DNA of 6,707 bases from Prevotellaceae bacterium UBA1720 (GCA_002317475.1 DCIS01000073.1:1-6707), one strand, 5' to 3'. Shown: positions 1-5,652, counted from the first letter of the stretch. Program-made: numbers and translations. The notes: generated from the sequence alone by a model not told the origin.

Positions 1-13
1 AACAAAATGTACG

Positions 14-46
14 ATAATATTTTGTATTAGTGACAAAATGTATTAT
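14..46. repeat. Imperfect palindrome across the operon promoter, possible operator
   Basis: The left arm at 14-25 (ATAATATTTTGT) is the reverse complement of the right arm at 33-46 (ACAAAATGTATTAT), apart from two unpaired bases in the right arm. The arms contain the -33 TTTG and the first half of the -7 element. A third ACAAAAT copy lies at 2-8, so the 7-bp word occurs at 2-8, inverted at 19-25, and again at 33-39. Such a dyad over the core promoter is typical of a repressor site, but AT-rich DNA produces chance palindromes and no regulator gene is visible here. Confidence 0.4.
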
Positions 47-51
47 CTTTG
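21..51 (+). promoter_or_regulatory. Bacteroidetes-type promoter of the five-gene operon
   Basis: TTTG at 21-24 is followed, after 19 bases, by TATCTTTG at 44-51. This matches the Bacteroidetes primary sigma factor consensus (-33 TTTG, -7 TAnnTTTG). Transcription would start near 56-60 and leave an AT-rich leader of about 65 bases before the ATG at 124. I see no other promoter of this form within the operon, so it probably drives all five genes. Confidence 0.75.
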
Positions 52-123
52 CACAATAATTACATCACAAATACATTAATTGTAGAATTTTACTAACTTT
101 TTGCATATTATATTAGTTAAGGT

Positions 124-1440
124 ATGAATGGATTGTTATCATCTCGTGATTCCGTCAACAAGTGGATGGAAAGGTTTGGTGTTAGGTTTGGGGTTTATAA
201 AAATGGGGTATTCAACGAGCAGTTGTTTCCGTTCGATGCTATCCCACGCCAGATTCCAGCCAAGGAGTGGACTATGCTTGAGGCAGGACTCATTCAGCGC
301 GTAAAGGCGCTTAATGCCTTCCTTTATGACATCTATCATGACAAGAAGATCGTGGCAGATGGAGTCATTCCTAAAGAGTTTACCTACGAGAGTAAGGGCT
401 ATATGCCCGAATGTGAGGGTATAACACCCGCCAAGGGTGTGTATGCACATATAGCCGGAATAGACTTAGTGCAGGCAAAGGACGGTCGTTGGCTGATATT
501 GGAGGACAACCTGAGAATCCCCTCGGGAGCCAGTTATCCAATGATAGCGCGCAAGGTTACACGCAAGGCTTGTCCACAGGTCTTCCGCGACAATCAGGTG
601 TACGACAATCGCGGTTATGGAGATATGCTACGCGAAATGATGGACTATATCAACGATGGGCGTGGTTTGAATGTCATCCTGACTCCGGGTCGTTATAATT
701 CAGCCTTCTTTGAGCACTCTTACCTGGCCGAGAAGACAGGTGCCACATTGGCCTTCCCTGGTGACTTGATTGTGGAGAACGGAATGGTCTATTACACGGG
801 TGTGTATAATAAGAAGGTACGTGTGGGAGCTGTCTATCGTCGTGTGAGCGACGAATACCTCGACCCATTGGCCTTTGAACCACAGTCGTTGTTGGGTGTA
901 CCCAATCTTATGGAGGCTTATCGCAGTGGCACGGTAGGAGTCATCAATGCTCTGGGTAATGGTGTGGCAGACGACAAGGGCATCTATTATTTCGTACCTA
1001 AAATGGTGAAATACTATCTGAACGAGGAACCCATCCTACAGAATGCTCCCACTTACCTCCCCTTCTTCAAGGAAGACTACGAGTATATCCTTCAGAATAT
1101 CAACAAACTGGTAATCAAGGATGTAGCTGAGGCAGGAGGCTATGGCGTGATGTTCGGAAAGGACATGTCACCCGAACGACTCGAGGAGGTAAAGCACCTT
1201 ATCATTGAGGATCCACGCCGCTGGATTGCCCAGGAGGTGGTGGACTTCATCGACCTGGACATTATCGACGAGACAGGTCAACCTTCGCCCCGCAAATGTG
1301 ACTTGCGTGCCTTTGTTATCACTGGCGAGCAGACCAAGGTTTGGAAGTCTGGCTTGACACGTTTCAGCCGCAACCCCAATTCCTTTGTGGTCAACTCCAG
1401 TCAGGGTGGAGGATTCAAGGATACTTGGGTGATGGAGTAG
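124..1440 (+). CDS. Circularly permuted ATP-grasp amidoligase (CP_ATPgrasp type 2, COG2308)
   Basis: This 438-residue protein is a predicted cytoplasmic ATP-dependent carboxylate-amine ligase of the circularly permuted ATP-grasp group (formerly DUF404/DUF407). Signature blocks are the segment FPFDAIPRQIP (35-45) followed by LEAGLIQRVKALNAFL (52-67), LEDNLRIPSGASY (126-138), RRVSDEYLDPLAF (239-251), the NALGNGVADDK segment (275-285), a glycine-rich nucleotide-binding loop in KDVAEAGGYGV (332-342), CDLRAFVI (392-399) and the C-terminal NSSQGGGFKDTWV (424-436). Every signature is intact, so it should be active. An in-frame TAA at 118-120 makes ATG 124 the first possible start. It is slightly shorter than family members I know of (about 470-490 residues), mostly at the N-terminus. 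It is the first gene of the operon, ahead of the alpha-E and transglutaminase genes that usually accompany it. Family knowledge predicts amide or peptide bond formation through an acyl phosphate. The substrate is not known. Confidence 0.93.
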   Translation: MNGLLSSRDSVNKWMERFGVRFGVYKNGVFNEQLFPFDAIPRQIPAKEWTMLEAGLIQRVKALNAFLYDIYHDKKIVADGVIPKEFTYESKGYMPECEGITPAKGVYAHIAGIDLVQAKDGRWLILEDNLRIPSGASYPMIARKVTRKACPQVFRDNQVYDNRGYGDMLREMMDYINDGRGLNVILTPGRYNSAFFEHSYLAEKTGATLAFPGDLIVENGMVYYTGVYNKKVRVGAVYRRVSDEYLDPLAFEPQSLLGVPNLMEAYRSGTVGVINALGNGVADDKGIYYFVPKMVKYYLNEEPILQNAPTYLPFFKEDYEYILQNINKLVIKDVAEAGGYGVMFGKDMSPERLEEVKHLIIEDPRRWIAQEVVDFIDLDIIDETGQPSPRKCDLRAFVITGEQTKVWKSGLTRFSRNPNSFVVNSSQGGGFKDTWVME

Positions 1441-1535
1441 GAGACTCCTTTAGGGTACGCAACGTCTTTGCCTACGAGGTGAGGTTCAGTCGTTGCACAA
1501 CGTTACGCTACGAAAACATAACAAAAAAAAAGGAT

Positions 1536-1558
1536 GTTCTGCATGTAAGTTGCAGAAC
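1536..1558. other. Stem-loop in the 139-base gap between the ligase and alpha-E genes
   Basis: GTTCTGCA (1536-1543) and TGCAGAAC (1551-1558) form a perfect 8-bp stem with a 7-base loop. It sits 21 bases before the alpha-E start codon and just after a run of nine A (1523-1531). Read on the plus strand there is no U-tract, so it is not a standard terminator. Read on the minus strand it resembles one (stem, four bases, nine T), but no minus-strand gene would need it. It could modulate translation or stability of the downstream cistrons. The rest of the gap (1441-1522) holds only short weak repeats such as GCAACG (1459-1464) with CGTTGC (1491-1496). Confidence 0.55.
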
Positions 1559-1579
1559 CAATATAAACAGATATCAACA

Positions 1580-2281
1580 ATGGAAAAGGTAATAAGTGCA
1601 AGTGTGGCCAATCAGTTGTTTTGGTTGGGCCGATATGCAGAGAGAGGATACATTATGATGCACCTGATGCGCCGTGCATACGATGAAGTGATAGATGTAC
1701 CCGTGGGCGTAAGTCCCTATAGTGACTTTCTGGAGAAGTTGGGGGGATATGTGGCCAACAATATGGAGACGAGTTATCAGATGATGGCACAGATCTACGA
1801 TCCTGGTACGGTGAGTTCATTGTATAACATCATCGAGCGGATGATGGACAATGCCATCGTGCTTCGTCCCTTTATCTACTCCGAATCATTCTCGTACATC
1901 GAGATGTGTCGCGACTTCCTTCGTAAAAAATCAGAGGTCAAGGAGATGAATATCACCGAGTTGCAACCCATCACAGACTGGCTCTTGGCCTTCTGGGGCA
2001 GTGTGCGCGAGAGGGTTTCAACCAATGCCTACGCCCTTTTGGAGGTAGGCAGATTGGTGGAACATATCGACATGAACATTCGTTTCGAATACAAGCATCA
2101 CCGTATTGACGAGACCTGGGACAGACTGAAGAAATACATGGTTCAGGAACCCGAGCTCTTTGACCGTGTTCAGGCCGGACGATTTGAGATGTATGCAGCC
2201 ACCCAGGAGGTGTACTTGGAGAATATTGAGGAACATAAGTTCGAGATGACAGCCGCTATCAATGGCCTTGTTAAGATATAA
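1580..2281 (+). CDS. Alpha-E domain protein (DUF403 family), short form
   Basis: This 233-residue, largely helical protein resembles the alpha-E (DUF403) family that accompanies circularly permuted ATP-grasp ligases. The N-terminal hallmark NQLFWLGRYAER is at 11-22, equivalent to the family's NLYWLARYxER. The second conserved block, FWGSVRERVSTNAYALLEVG with RLVEHID (138-164), corresponds to the family helix around DLGRRLER. Proteins of this family are usually about 300 residues, so this one is compact. I chose ATG 1580 because the family motif starts about ten residues later. An in-frame ATG at 1493 would add 29 Lys/Cys-rich residues read through the A9 tract and hairpin, and is unlikely. 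The last 20 bases overlap the transglutaminase gene in another frame, suggesting translational coupling. No catalytic residues are known for the family. A scaffolding or substrate-presenting role with the ligase is inferred. Confidence 0.88.
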   Translation: MEKVISASVANQLFWLGRYAERGYIMMHLMRRAYDEVIDVPVGVSPYSDFLEKLGGYVANNMETSYQMMAQIYDPGTVSSLYNIIERMMDNAIVLRPFIYSESFSYIEMCRDFLRKKSEVKEMNITELQPITDWLLAFWGSVRERVSTNAYALLEVGRLVEHIDMNIRFEYKHHRIDETWDRLKKYMVQEPELFDRVQAGRFEMYAATQEVYLENIEEHKFEMTAAINGLVKI

Positions 2282-3011
2282 ATTTGTCACCGAGTCACAA
2301 TTCTGTCCGGCTATAGGCTACCATGCCTTCAAACTGCGATGCCGACCCATGGAGAATGCCTTTCAGCACATCGTTCAGGATGAAGTGACTGTCACTCCTT
2401 ATTGTCATCTGCAGGAGGCTCATGACGGCTTTGGCAACGAGGTGCAGTATGGCAGTCTTTCCGCCCTGCATGATGGTATACGCATCGTCAGTCAAGGGGT
2501 GGTGGAGTGTGCCGACTATATGTTGCCCGACGAGCATCCTGAGGACTACTACCTATTCCCCTCGCCTCTTACTGCATGGGACAGTCAAATCCAATGGTTG
2601 GCACAGGGACTGACGGCAGAGGGCATCATGCATGCTGTACATTCGCACATGACCTATGAGCGCTTTGTCACGGACAATCAGACTACTGCTATCGAGGCTT
2701 ATACGAAGGGTGCAGGTGTGTGTCAGGACTTTGCCCACATTATGATTGCTGCTTGCCGTGCTGCTGGAATGTATGCCCGTTATGTCAGCGGACTGGTGGT
2801 AGGGGAGGGTGAGACACATGCCTGGGTGGAAGTGTGGCACGAAGGTCACTGGCTGGGCTATGACCCTACCCGCGACCGTGAAATCCTAGAGCATTACCTG
2901 AAGATAGCGCATGGCAGGGATGCTGGTGACTGTCCCATCAACCGTGGACGTTTCTATCAGTGGACGACAGAAAAGATGATAGTGAACAGCAGTGTGAACA
3001 GTTTGAATTAA
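2262..3011 (+). CDS. Transglutaminase-like cysteine peptidase (COG1305 type)
   Basis: This 249-residue protein has the two-part layout of the bacterial transglutaminase-like family: an N-terminal beta-rich domain that includes YHAFKLRCRPM (20-30) and DGFGNEV (55-61), then the papain-like core. The triad is complete: Cys154 in GAGVCQDFAHI, His186 in ETHAWVEVW and Asp201 in YDPTRD. The C-terminal block DCPINRGRF (223-231) is also typical. No signal peptide is evident, so it is probably cytoplasmic. ATG 2262 lies inside the end of the alpha-E gene (20-base overlap), and the MALLRYKF start fits the conserved beginning of the family, so the overlap is probably real. Bacterial members usually hydrolyse amide or isopeptide bonds rather than cross-link proteins. 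In this operon it is the obvious candidate to cleave or transfer whatever the ATP-grasp enzyme joins. The exact reaction is unknown. Confidence 0.93.
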   Translation: MALLRYKFVTESQFCPAIGYHAFKLRCRPMENAFQHIVQDEVTVTPYCHLQEAHDGFGNEVQYGSLSALHDGIRIVSQGVVECADYMLPDEHPEDYYLFPSPLTAWDSQIQWLAQGLTAEGIMHAVHSHMTYERFVTDNQTTAIEAYTKGAGVCQDFAHIMIAACRAAGMYARYVSGLVVGEGETHAWVEVWHEGHWLGYDPTRDREILEHYLKIAHGRDAGDCPINRGRFYQWTTEKMIVNSSVNSLN

Positions 3012-3013
3012 AA

Positions 3014-3036
3014 GGTGGGGGCTATACATTCCCACC
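3014..3036. other. Intercistronic stem-loop between the transglutaminase and M14 genes
   Basis: GGTGGG (3014-3019) pairs perfectly with CCCACC (3031-3036) around an 11-base loop, beginning two bases after the transglutaminase stop codon. No U-run follows, so complete termination is unlikely. It may be a partial attenuator or an RNA-stability boundary between the ligase/alpha-E/transglutaminase part and the hydrolase part of the operon. The gap is only 40 bases and shows no separate Bacteroidetes promoter. Confidence 0.5.
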
Positions 3037-3051
3037 ATCGTAAAAACAATT

Positions 3052-4005
3052 ATGATACAAAATGTTACATCACTTGAGATGCCAGTGGACGAGGAGTTCC
3101 GCATCGTCAAGAATCATATCACCCGAGGTAAGGGCAAGCGTATCTGCATCGTGACAGGTACGCACGGAGACGAACTGGAGGGACAGTATGTCTGTTACCT
3201 CATAGCCAAGATGGTCAGTGAAAACAAACAGCACCTTACCGGTACGGTCGACATCTATCCAGCCCTCAACCCGCTGGGTATAGACACGATGCAAAGGGGT
3301 GTGCCGGCCTTCGACCTGGACATGAATCGCATCTTCCCAGGCGATAGTCGTGGTTCGATGATCGAGAAGGTGGCACACGACATTTACACCGACCTTTCCG
3401 GTGCAGATATGGTCATTGATATCCACGCCTCCAACATCTTCCTTCGTGAGATTCCGCAGGTACGCATCAGCGAGATGACAGCCCCTACCTTGGTGCCTTC
3501 TGCCCAGAAGATGGGCATTGATTTCATCTGGGTACATCAGGCTGCTACGGTGCTGGAGTCAACCTTGGCACATGCCCTCAACTCCACCGGCACACCCTGT
3601 CTGGTGGCCGAGATGGGTGTGGGTGGACGCATCAGTCACTCCATGTGTCAGCATCTGGTGGATGGTATCCAGAACCTCATGCACAGCATGGGCATCTGGG
3701 ACGAAGCTCCCTCGCCCGAGAAGATCGGCGAGAGCATCGTTTGCGAGGGTGCTGATACCGTCAGTTTCATCAATGCCCAGACCAGTGGTATCTTCATCAC
3801 CGAGATACACAACGATATGATGGTACGCGAGGGACAGTCCATTGGCCAGATTATCGAACCCCTCACCGGTAAGGTGCTCAGCAATGTGCTCAGTCCCTGT
3901 GACGGACTGCTCTTCACCATCCGAGCCTATCCCGTGGTCTATGAAGGAAGTCTCTTGGGTCGCATTTTCAGAGGTCAACCCCAATCATCAAAGCAGCAGA
4001 ACTAA
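3052..4005 (+). CDS. Succinylglutamate desuccinylase/aspartoacylase-family M14 zinc hydrolase, catalytic site intact
   Basis: This 317-residue predicted cytoplasmic metallohydrolase belongs to the AstE/AspA branch of the M14 carboxypeptidase fold. The zinc site is visible as His38 and Glu41 in GTHGDELEG and His125 in VIDIHAS. Glu187 in LVAEMGVGG is the expected catalytic glutamate, and DMNRIFPG (90-97) carries the Asn-Arg pair that binds substrate carboxylate in aspartoacylases. The C-terminal part (about 242-308) reads as the beta-barrel domain of the family, with SGIFI, a VREGQSIGQII turn and SPCDGLLF. Length matches the family. Family members cleave an N-acyl amide from an amino acid, so removal of an acyl or aminoacyl group made by the upstream ligase is a reasonable inference. 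It follows the transglutaminase by 40 bases and precedes its diverged paralogue by 14. It is not astE itself, because no arginine succinyltransferase pathway genes are nearby. Confidence 0.9.
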   Translation: MIQNVTSLEMPVDEEFRIVKNHITRGKGKRICIVTGTHGDELEGQYVCYLIAKMVSENKQHLTGTVDIYPALNPLGIDTMQRGVPAFDLDMNRIFPGDSRGSMIEKVAHDIYTDLSGADMVIDIHASNIFLREIPQVRISEMTAPTLVPSAQKMGIDFIWVHQAATVLESTLAHALNSTGTPCLVAEMGVGGRISHSMCQHLVDGIQNLMHSMGIWDEAPSPEKIGESIVCEGADTVSFINAQTSGIFITEIHNDMMVREGQSIGQIIEPLTGKVLSNVLSPCDGLLFTIRAYPVVYEGSLLGRIFRGQPQSSKQQN

Positions 4006-4019
4006 ACAAGCAGAAAATC

Positions 4020-4961
4020 GTGAAAGTACAGACAATATTCAGCATGCCATCACCCTATCGTGATGACTTTCGCATCAAGGCATATACCTTTGGAGAAGGC
4101 GAGAAGACACTATGCATCGTAGGCAGTATGCGTGGCGATGAGATGCAACAGCAATTTGTGGCCAGCCGTATGGTCAATATCCTGAAACAGGCTGAGGAGC
4201 AAAGCCTCATTCCCTGCGGTGTCAGTATCTCCGTCATCCCCAGCGTCAACCCCTCAAGTATCAACATAGAGAAGCGCTTTTGGGCACTCGATGGCACGGA
4301 CATCAACCGTATGTTTCCTGGCTATGATCAGGGCGAGACGACTCAGCGCATAGCCGCTGGTGTATTCGAGTTTATCAAGGATTTCCGTTTCGGCATACAA
4401 TTGGCTTCCTACTACCTCCCTGGCAATTTCCTGCCCCATATTCACATGATACGTACAGGCTTTGAGGATGTGGACGATGCACGTCTCTTTGGTCTCCCCT
4501 ATGTGGTGGTGAGCGACCCTAAGCCCTTTGACACCGTTCTGCTCAACTACAACTGGCAGATATGGGAGACACAGGCCTTCTCGCTCTATGCGGGCACCAC
4601 CGATGTCATTGACCACGATATGGCAGACGTTACCCTCGATGCCATTTGTCGTTTTATGCATCAGAAGTGCATGACCACCGCACCGCTTCGTCAGCCTGCA
4701 GGTTCATTTTCCGAGAAGGAGGTCAGCACCATCAATCAGGCAGAGATGATCGACATCAAGGCTCCGCATGCCGGCTTGTTCCTGCTCAACCACACGGTTG
4801 GCCAACCCTTTAAGGCAGGTGACACGCTAGCCCGCATCATCCATCCCTACGAGGGATTCGAGATTTGTTCCATCGTAGCACCTACTGACGGTATGTTATT
4901 CTTTGCGAGAAATAAGTCCATCACCTTCCAGAATACTTTGCTCTTTCGTATCATAAGATAG
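4020..4961 (+). CDS. Diverged AstE/AspA-like M14 paralogue lacking zinc and catalytic residues (predicted pseudoenzyme)
   Basis: This 313-residue protein aligns along its whole length with the gene before it. Shared blocks are DDFRIKAY (15-22) against EEFRIVKN, LCIVGSMRGDE (31-41) against ICIVTGTHGDE, DINRMFPG (94-101) against DMNRIFPG, and the C-terminal barrel (HAGLFLL, VGQPFKAGDTLARII, APTDGMLFF; 250-295). The active site is gone: the first zinc His is Arg38, the second is Leu128 (GIQLAS for DIHAS), and the catalytic Glu is Tyr190. Glu41 and the Asn96-Arg97 pair remain. The frame is clean, so this is a maintained protein rather than a decayed gene. I chose the GTG at 4020, 14 bases after the previous stop, because it matches the paralogue's N-terminal length; ATG 4044 would remove eight residues. 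A non-catalytic binding or regulatory subunit paired with the active enzyme is inferred. Alternatively it could have a new activity. Confidence 0.85.
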   Translation: MKVQTIFSMPSPYRDDFRIKAYTFGEGEKTLCIVGSMRGDEMQQQFVASRMVNILKQAEEQSLIPCGVSISVIPSVNPSSINIEKRFWALDGTDINRMFPGYDQGETTQRIAAGVFEFIKDFRFGIQLASYYLPGNFLPHIHMIRTGFEDVDDARLFGLPYVVVSDPKPFDTVLLNYNWQIWETQAFSLYAGTTDVIDHDMADVTLDAICRFMHQKCMTTAPLRQPAGSFSEKEVSTINQAEMIDIKAPHAGLFLLNHTVGQPFKAGDTLARIIHPYEGFEICSIVAPTDGMLFFARNKSITFQNTLLFRIIR

Positions 4962-4970
4962 GTACTTGTG

Positions 4971-5037
4971 GGAATCGTGTGGAAGTAATCGTAGCCGTAA
5001 TACTTCACACATGATTCCGAAATGTCACCGTATTTCG
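4971..5037 (+). terminator. Tandem stem-loops after the operon, probable transcript end
   Basis: A long imperfect hairpin begins ten bases after the last stop codon. GGAATC (4971-4976), GTGTG (4977-4981) and AAGTA (4983-4987) pair with TACTT (5001-5005), CACAC (5006-5010) and GATTCC (5013-5018), giving 16 paired bases with one small bulge on each arm and a 13-base loop. A second hairpin follows, CGAAAT (5018-5023) with ATTTCG (5032-5037). There is no U-tract, so this is not a textbook intrinsic terminator. It may instead protect the 3' end or work with Rho. A competing pairing of TACTT (4963-4967) with AAGTA (4983-4987) is possible. Confidence 0.5.
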
Positions 5038-5048
5038 CTCTCCGTATC

Positions 5049-5125
5049 TTCATAGCATCTTCATTGAATGTTCATCGAAACGATGAGCAATCGATGAGGA
5101 ATCGATGAGCAACCGATGAGGATAC
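5049..5125. repeat. Seven contiguous degenerate 11-bp repeat units in two families
   Basis: Three units beginning TTCAT start at 5049, 5060 and 5071. Four units of the form GATGAGSAWYC start at 5082, 5093, 5104 and 5115, in unbroken 11-bp phase with the first three. The second family keeps 8 of 11 positions in all copies (the last unit ends ATAC). At the junction TCATCG (5072-5077) and CGATGA (5081-5086) form a dyad. Since 11 is not a multiple of three, this is not coding repeat structure. Confidence 0.8.
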
Positions 5126-5126
5126 T

Positions 5127-5159
5127 GCGGTCTCATAACGGTGTTATTACGGAGATGAA
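5127..5159. repeat. Weak three-unit 11-bp periodicity (CGG-anchored)
   Basis: Units starting at 5127, 5138 and 5149 (GCGGTCTCATA, ACGGTGTTATT, ACGGAGATGAA) share CGG at positions 2-4 and little else. Alone this would be negligible. It is listed because it directly follows a clear 11-bp array and keeps the same spacing. Confidence 0.3.
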
Positions 5160-5160
5160 G

Positions 5161-5217
5161 CCTTCTTCTACCCGCAATAGCAACCAACCTCCTCGGTTTG
5201 CATGAGAACCAAGAAGG
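5161..5217. repeat. Inverted repeat CCTTCTT/AAGAAGG
   Basis: CCTTCTT (5161-5167) and AAGAAGG (5211-5217) are perfect inverted copies 43 bases apart. Between them a smaller stem is possible, GGTT (5195-5198) with AACC (5207-5210). It could form a stem-loop with an internal hairpin. Function unknown. Confidence 0.35.
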
Positions 5218-5255
5218 AAAGGCTCCAGTGAGACCTATGTGCTTCCCTATTTGCT

Positions 5256-5299
5256 TCGCACATCCATCGCGGATCCTTCGCGGAATCATCGCGGAAATG
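5256..5299. repeat. Four-unit 11-bp tandem repeat (TCGCGGA family)
   Basis: Units start at 5256, 5267, 5278 and 5289: TCGCACATCCA, TCGCGGATCCT, TCGCGGAATCA and TCGCGGAAATG. The last three share TCGCGGA exactly, and the first is more diverged. The sequence differs from the GATGAG array upstream but the period is identical. Confidence 0.7.
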
Positions 5300-5322
5300 C
5301 ATAGGTAGCACTAGAGCACTCC

Positions 5323-5355
5323 GTAGACTGAGAGTAGGCAGAGGGTAAGATCAAA
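5323..5355. repeat. Short 11-bp tandem repeat (GTAG family)
   Basis: GTAGACTGAGA (5323-5333) and GTAGGCAGAGG (5334-5344) match at 8 of 11 positions. A third weaker unit starts GTAAGA at 5345. The period is the same as in the neighbouring arrays but the motif is unrelated. Confidence 0.45.
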
Positions 5356-5388
5356 ATGATGGCCACTTTTTCAAAGTTCATATTTCGG

Positions 5389-5546
5389 CAAACCCTTCAC
5401 CTTGGCGGTTATTTGGAATCTATTATTCAGATTATCAGTACATTACAACATGGTGAAAGGTAGGTGAAGGGTTTGGCAACCTTTCACCAACCCTTCACCG
5501 GTCCTAACGCTTTGAATTACAGTGGGTTTAATGGCACGGTGAAAGG
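5389..5546. repeat. Six GGTGAARGG-type motifs in both orientations
   Basis: Plus-orientation copies are GGTGAAAGGT (5452-5461), GGTGAAGGGTT (5463-5473) and GGTGAAAGG (5538-5546). Inverted copies are AACCCTTCACC (5391-5401), ACCTTTCACC (5479-5488) and AACCCTTCACC (5489-5499). The first inverted copy, extended to CAAACCCTTCACC (5389-5401), is a perfect 13-bp reverse complement of 5463-5475. The pairs at 5452/5463 and 5479/5490 are again spaced 11 bp apart. In 5452-5499 the order is a, b, a', b' (A-type, G-type, then their complements), so full pairing would be interleaved rather than a simple hairpin. Confidence 0.85.
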
Positions 5547-5652
5547 CTTGTCCGATTTCATACTTATTCTTGGCAGCAACGTATTTTAAATCCCTGCCAG
5601 GACCCTCTGCTGCGACATATCGCGAACCATTATCATTTATTTAGTGTTTTTC

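Noticed and set aside
1493..1579. Upstream ATG that would lengthen the alpha-E protein by 29 residues
   Set aside because: The added residues are basic and Cys-rich, are read through an A9 tract and a hairpin, and lie ahead of the conserved family N-terminus. ATG 1580 fits much better.
3070..3537. 155-codon open frame on the minus strand
   Set aside because: It lies wholly antisense to the well-supported M14 hydrolase gene and has no recognisable motif. Such antisense frames arise from the codon bias of the real gene. The same applies to minus-strand frames at 3559-3984, 4254-4661 and 6259-6597.
3052..4005. Assignment as arginine-catabolic astE
   Set aside because: The family match is general. 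No other arginine succinyltransferase pathway genes are present, and the context points to the ligase operon instead.
4847..5053. 68-codon minus-strand frame at the end of the operon
   Set aside because: Half is antisense to the last gene's conserved barrel domain and the rest covers the terminal stem-loops. No promoter is seen for it.
5050..5289. 79-codon minus-strand frame in the intergenic region
   Set aside because: It runs through three 11-bp repeat tracts whose period is not a multiple of three, and its product is Arg/His/Ser-rich with no motif.
5049..5299. Possible CRISPR array
   Set aside because: Repeat units are 11 bp, contiguous and degenerate, with no spacers of constant length and no cas genes in the window.
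5356..5463. 35-codon plus-strand frame starting ATG ATG in the repeat-rich intergenic region
   Set aside because: It ends inside the GGTGAARGG motif cluster, has no clear promoter or ribosome site and resembles no known small protein. A chance frame is the simpler explanation.
5389..5546. Possible insertion sequence or integration site
   Set aside because: Inverted motifs are present, but there is no transposase or integrase frame, no clear element ends and no target duplication that I can see.
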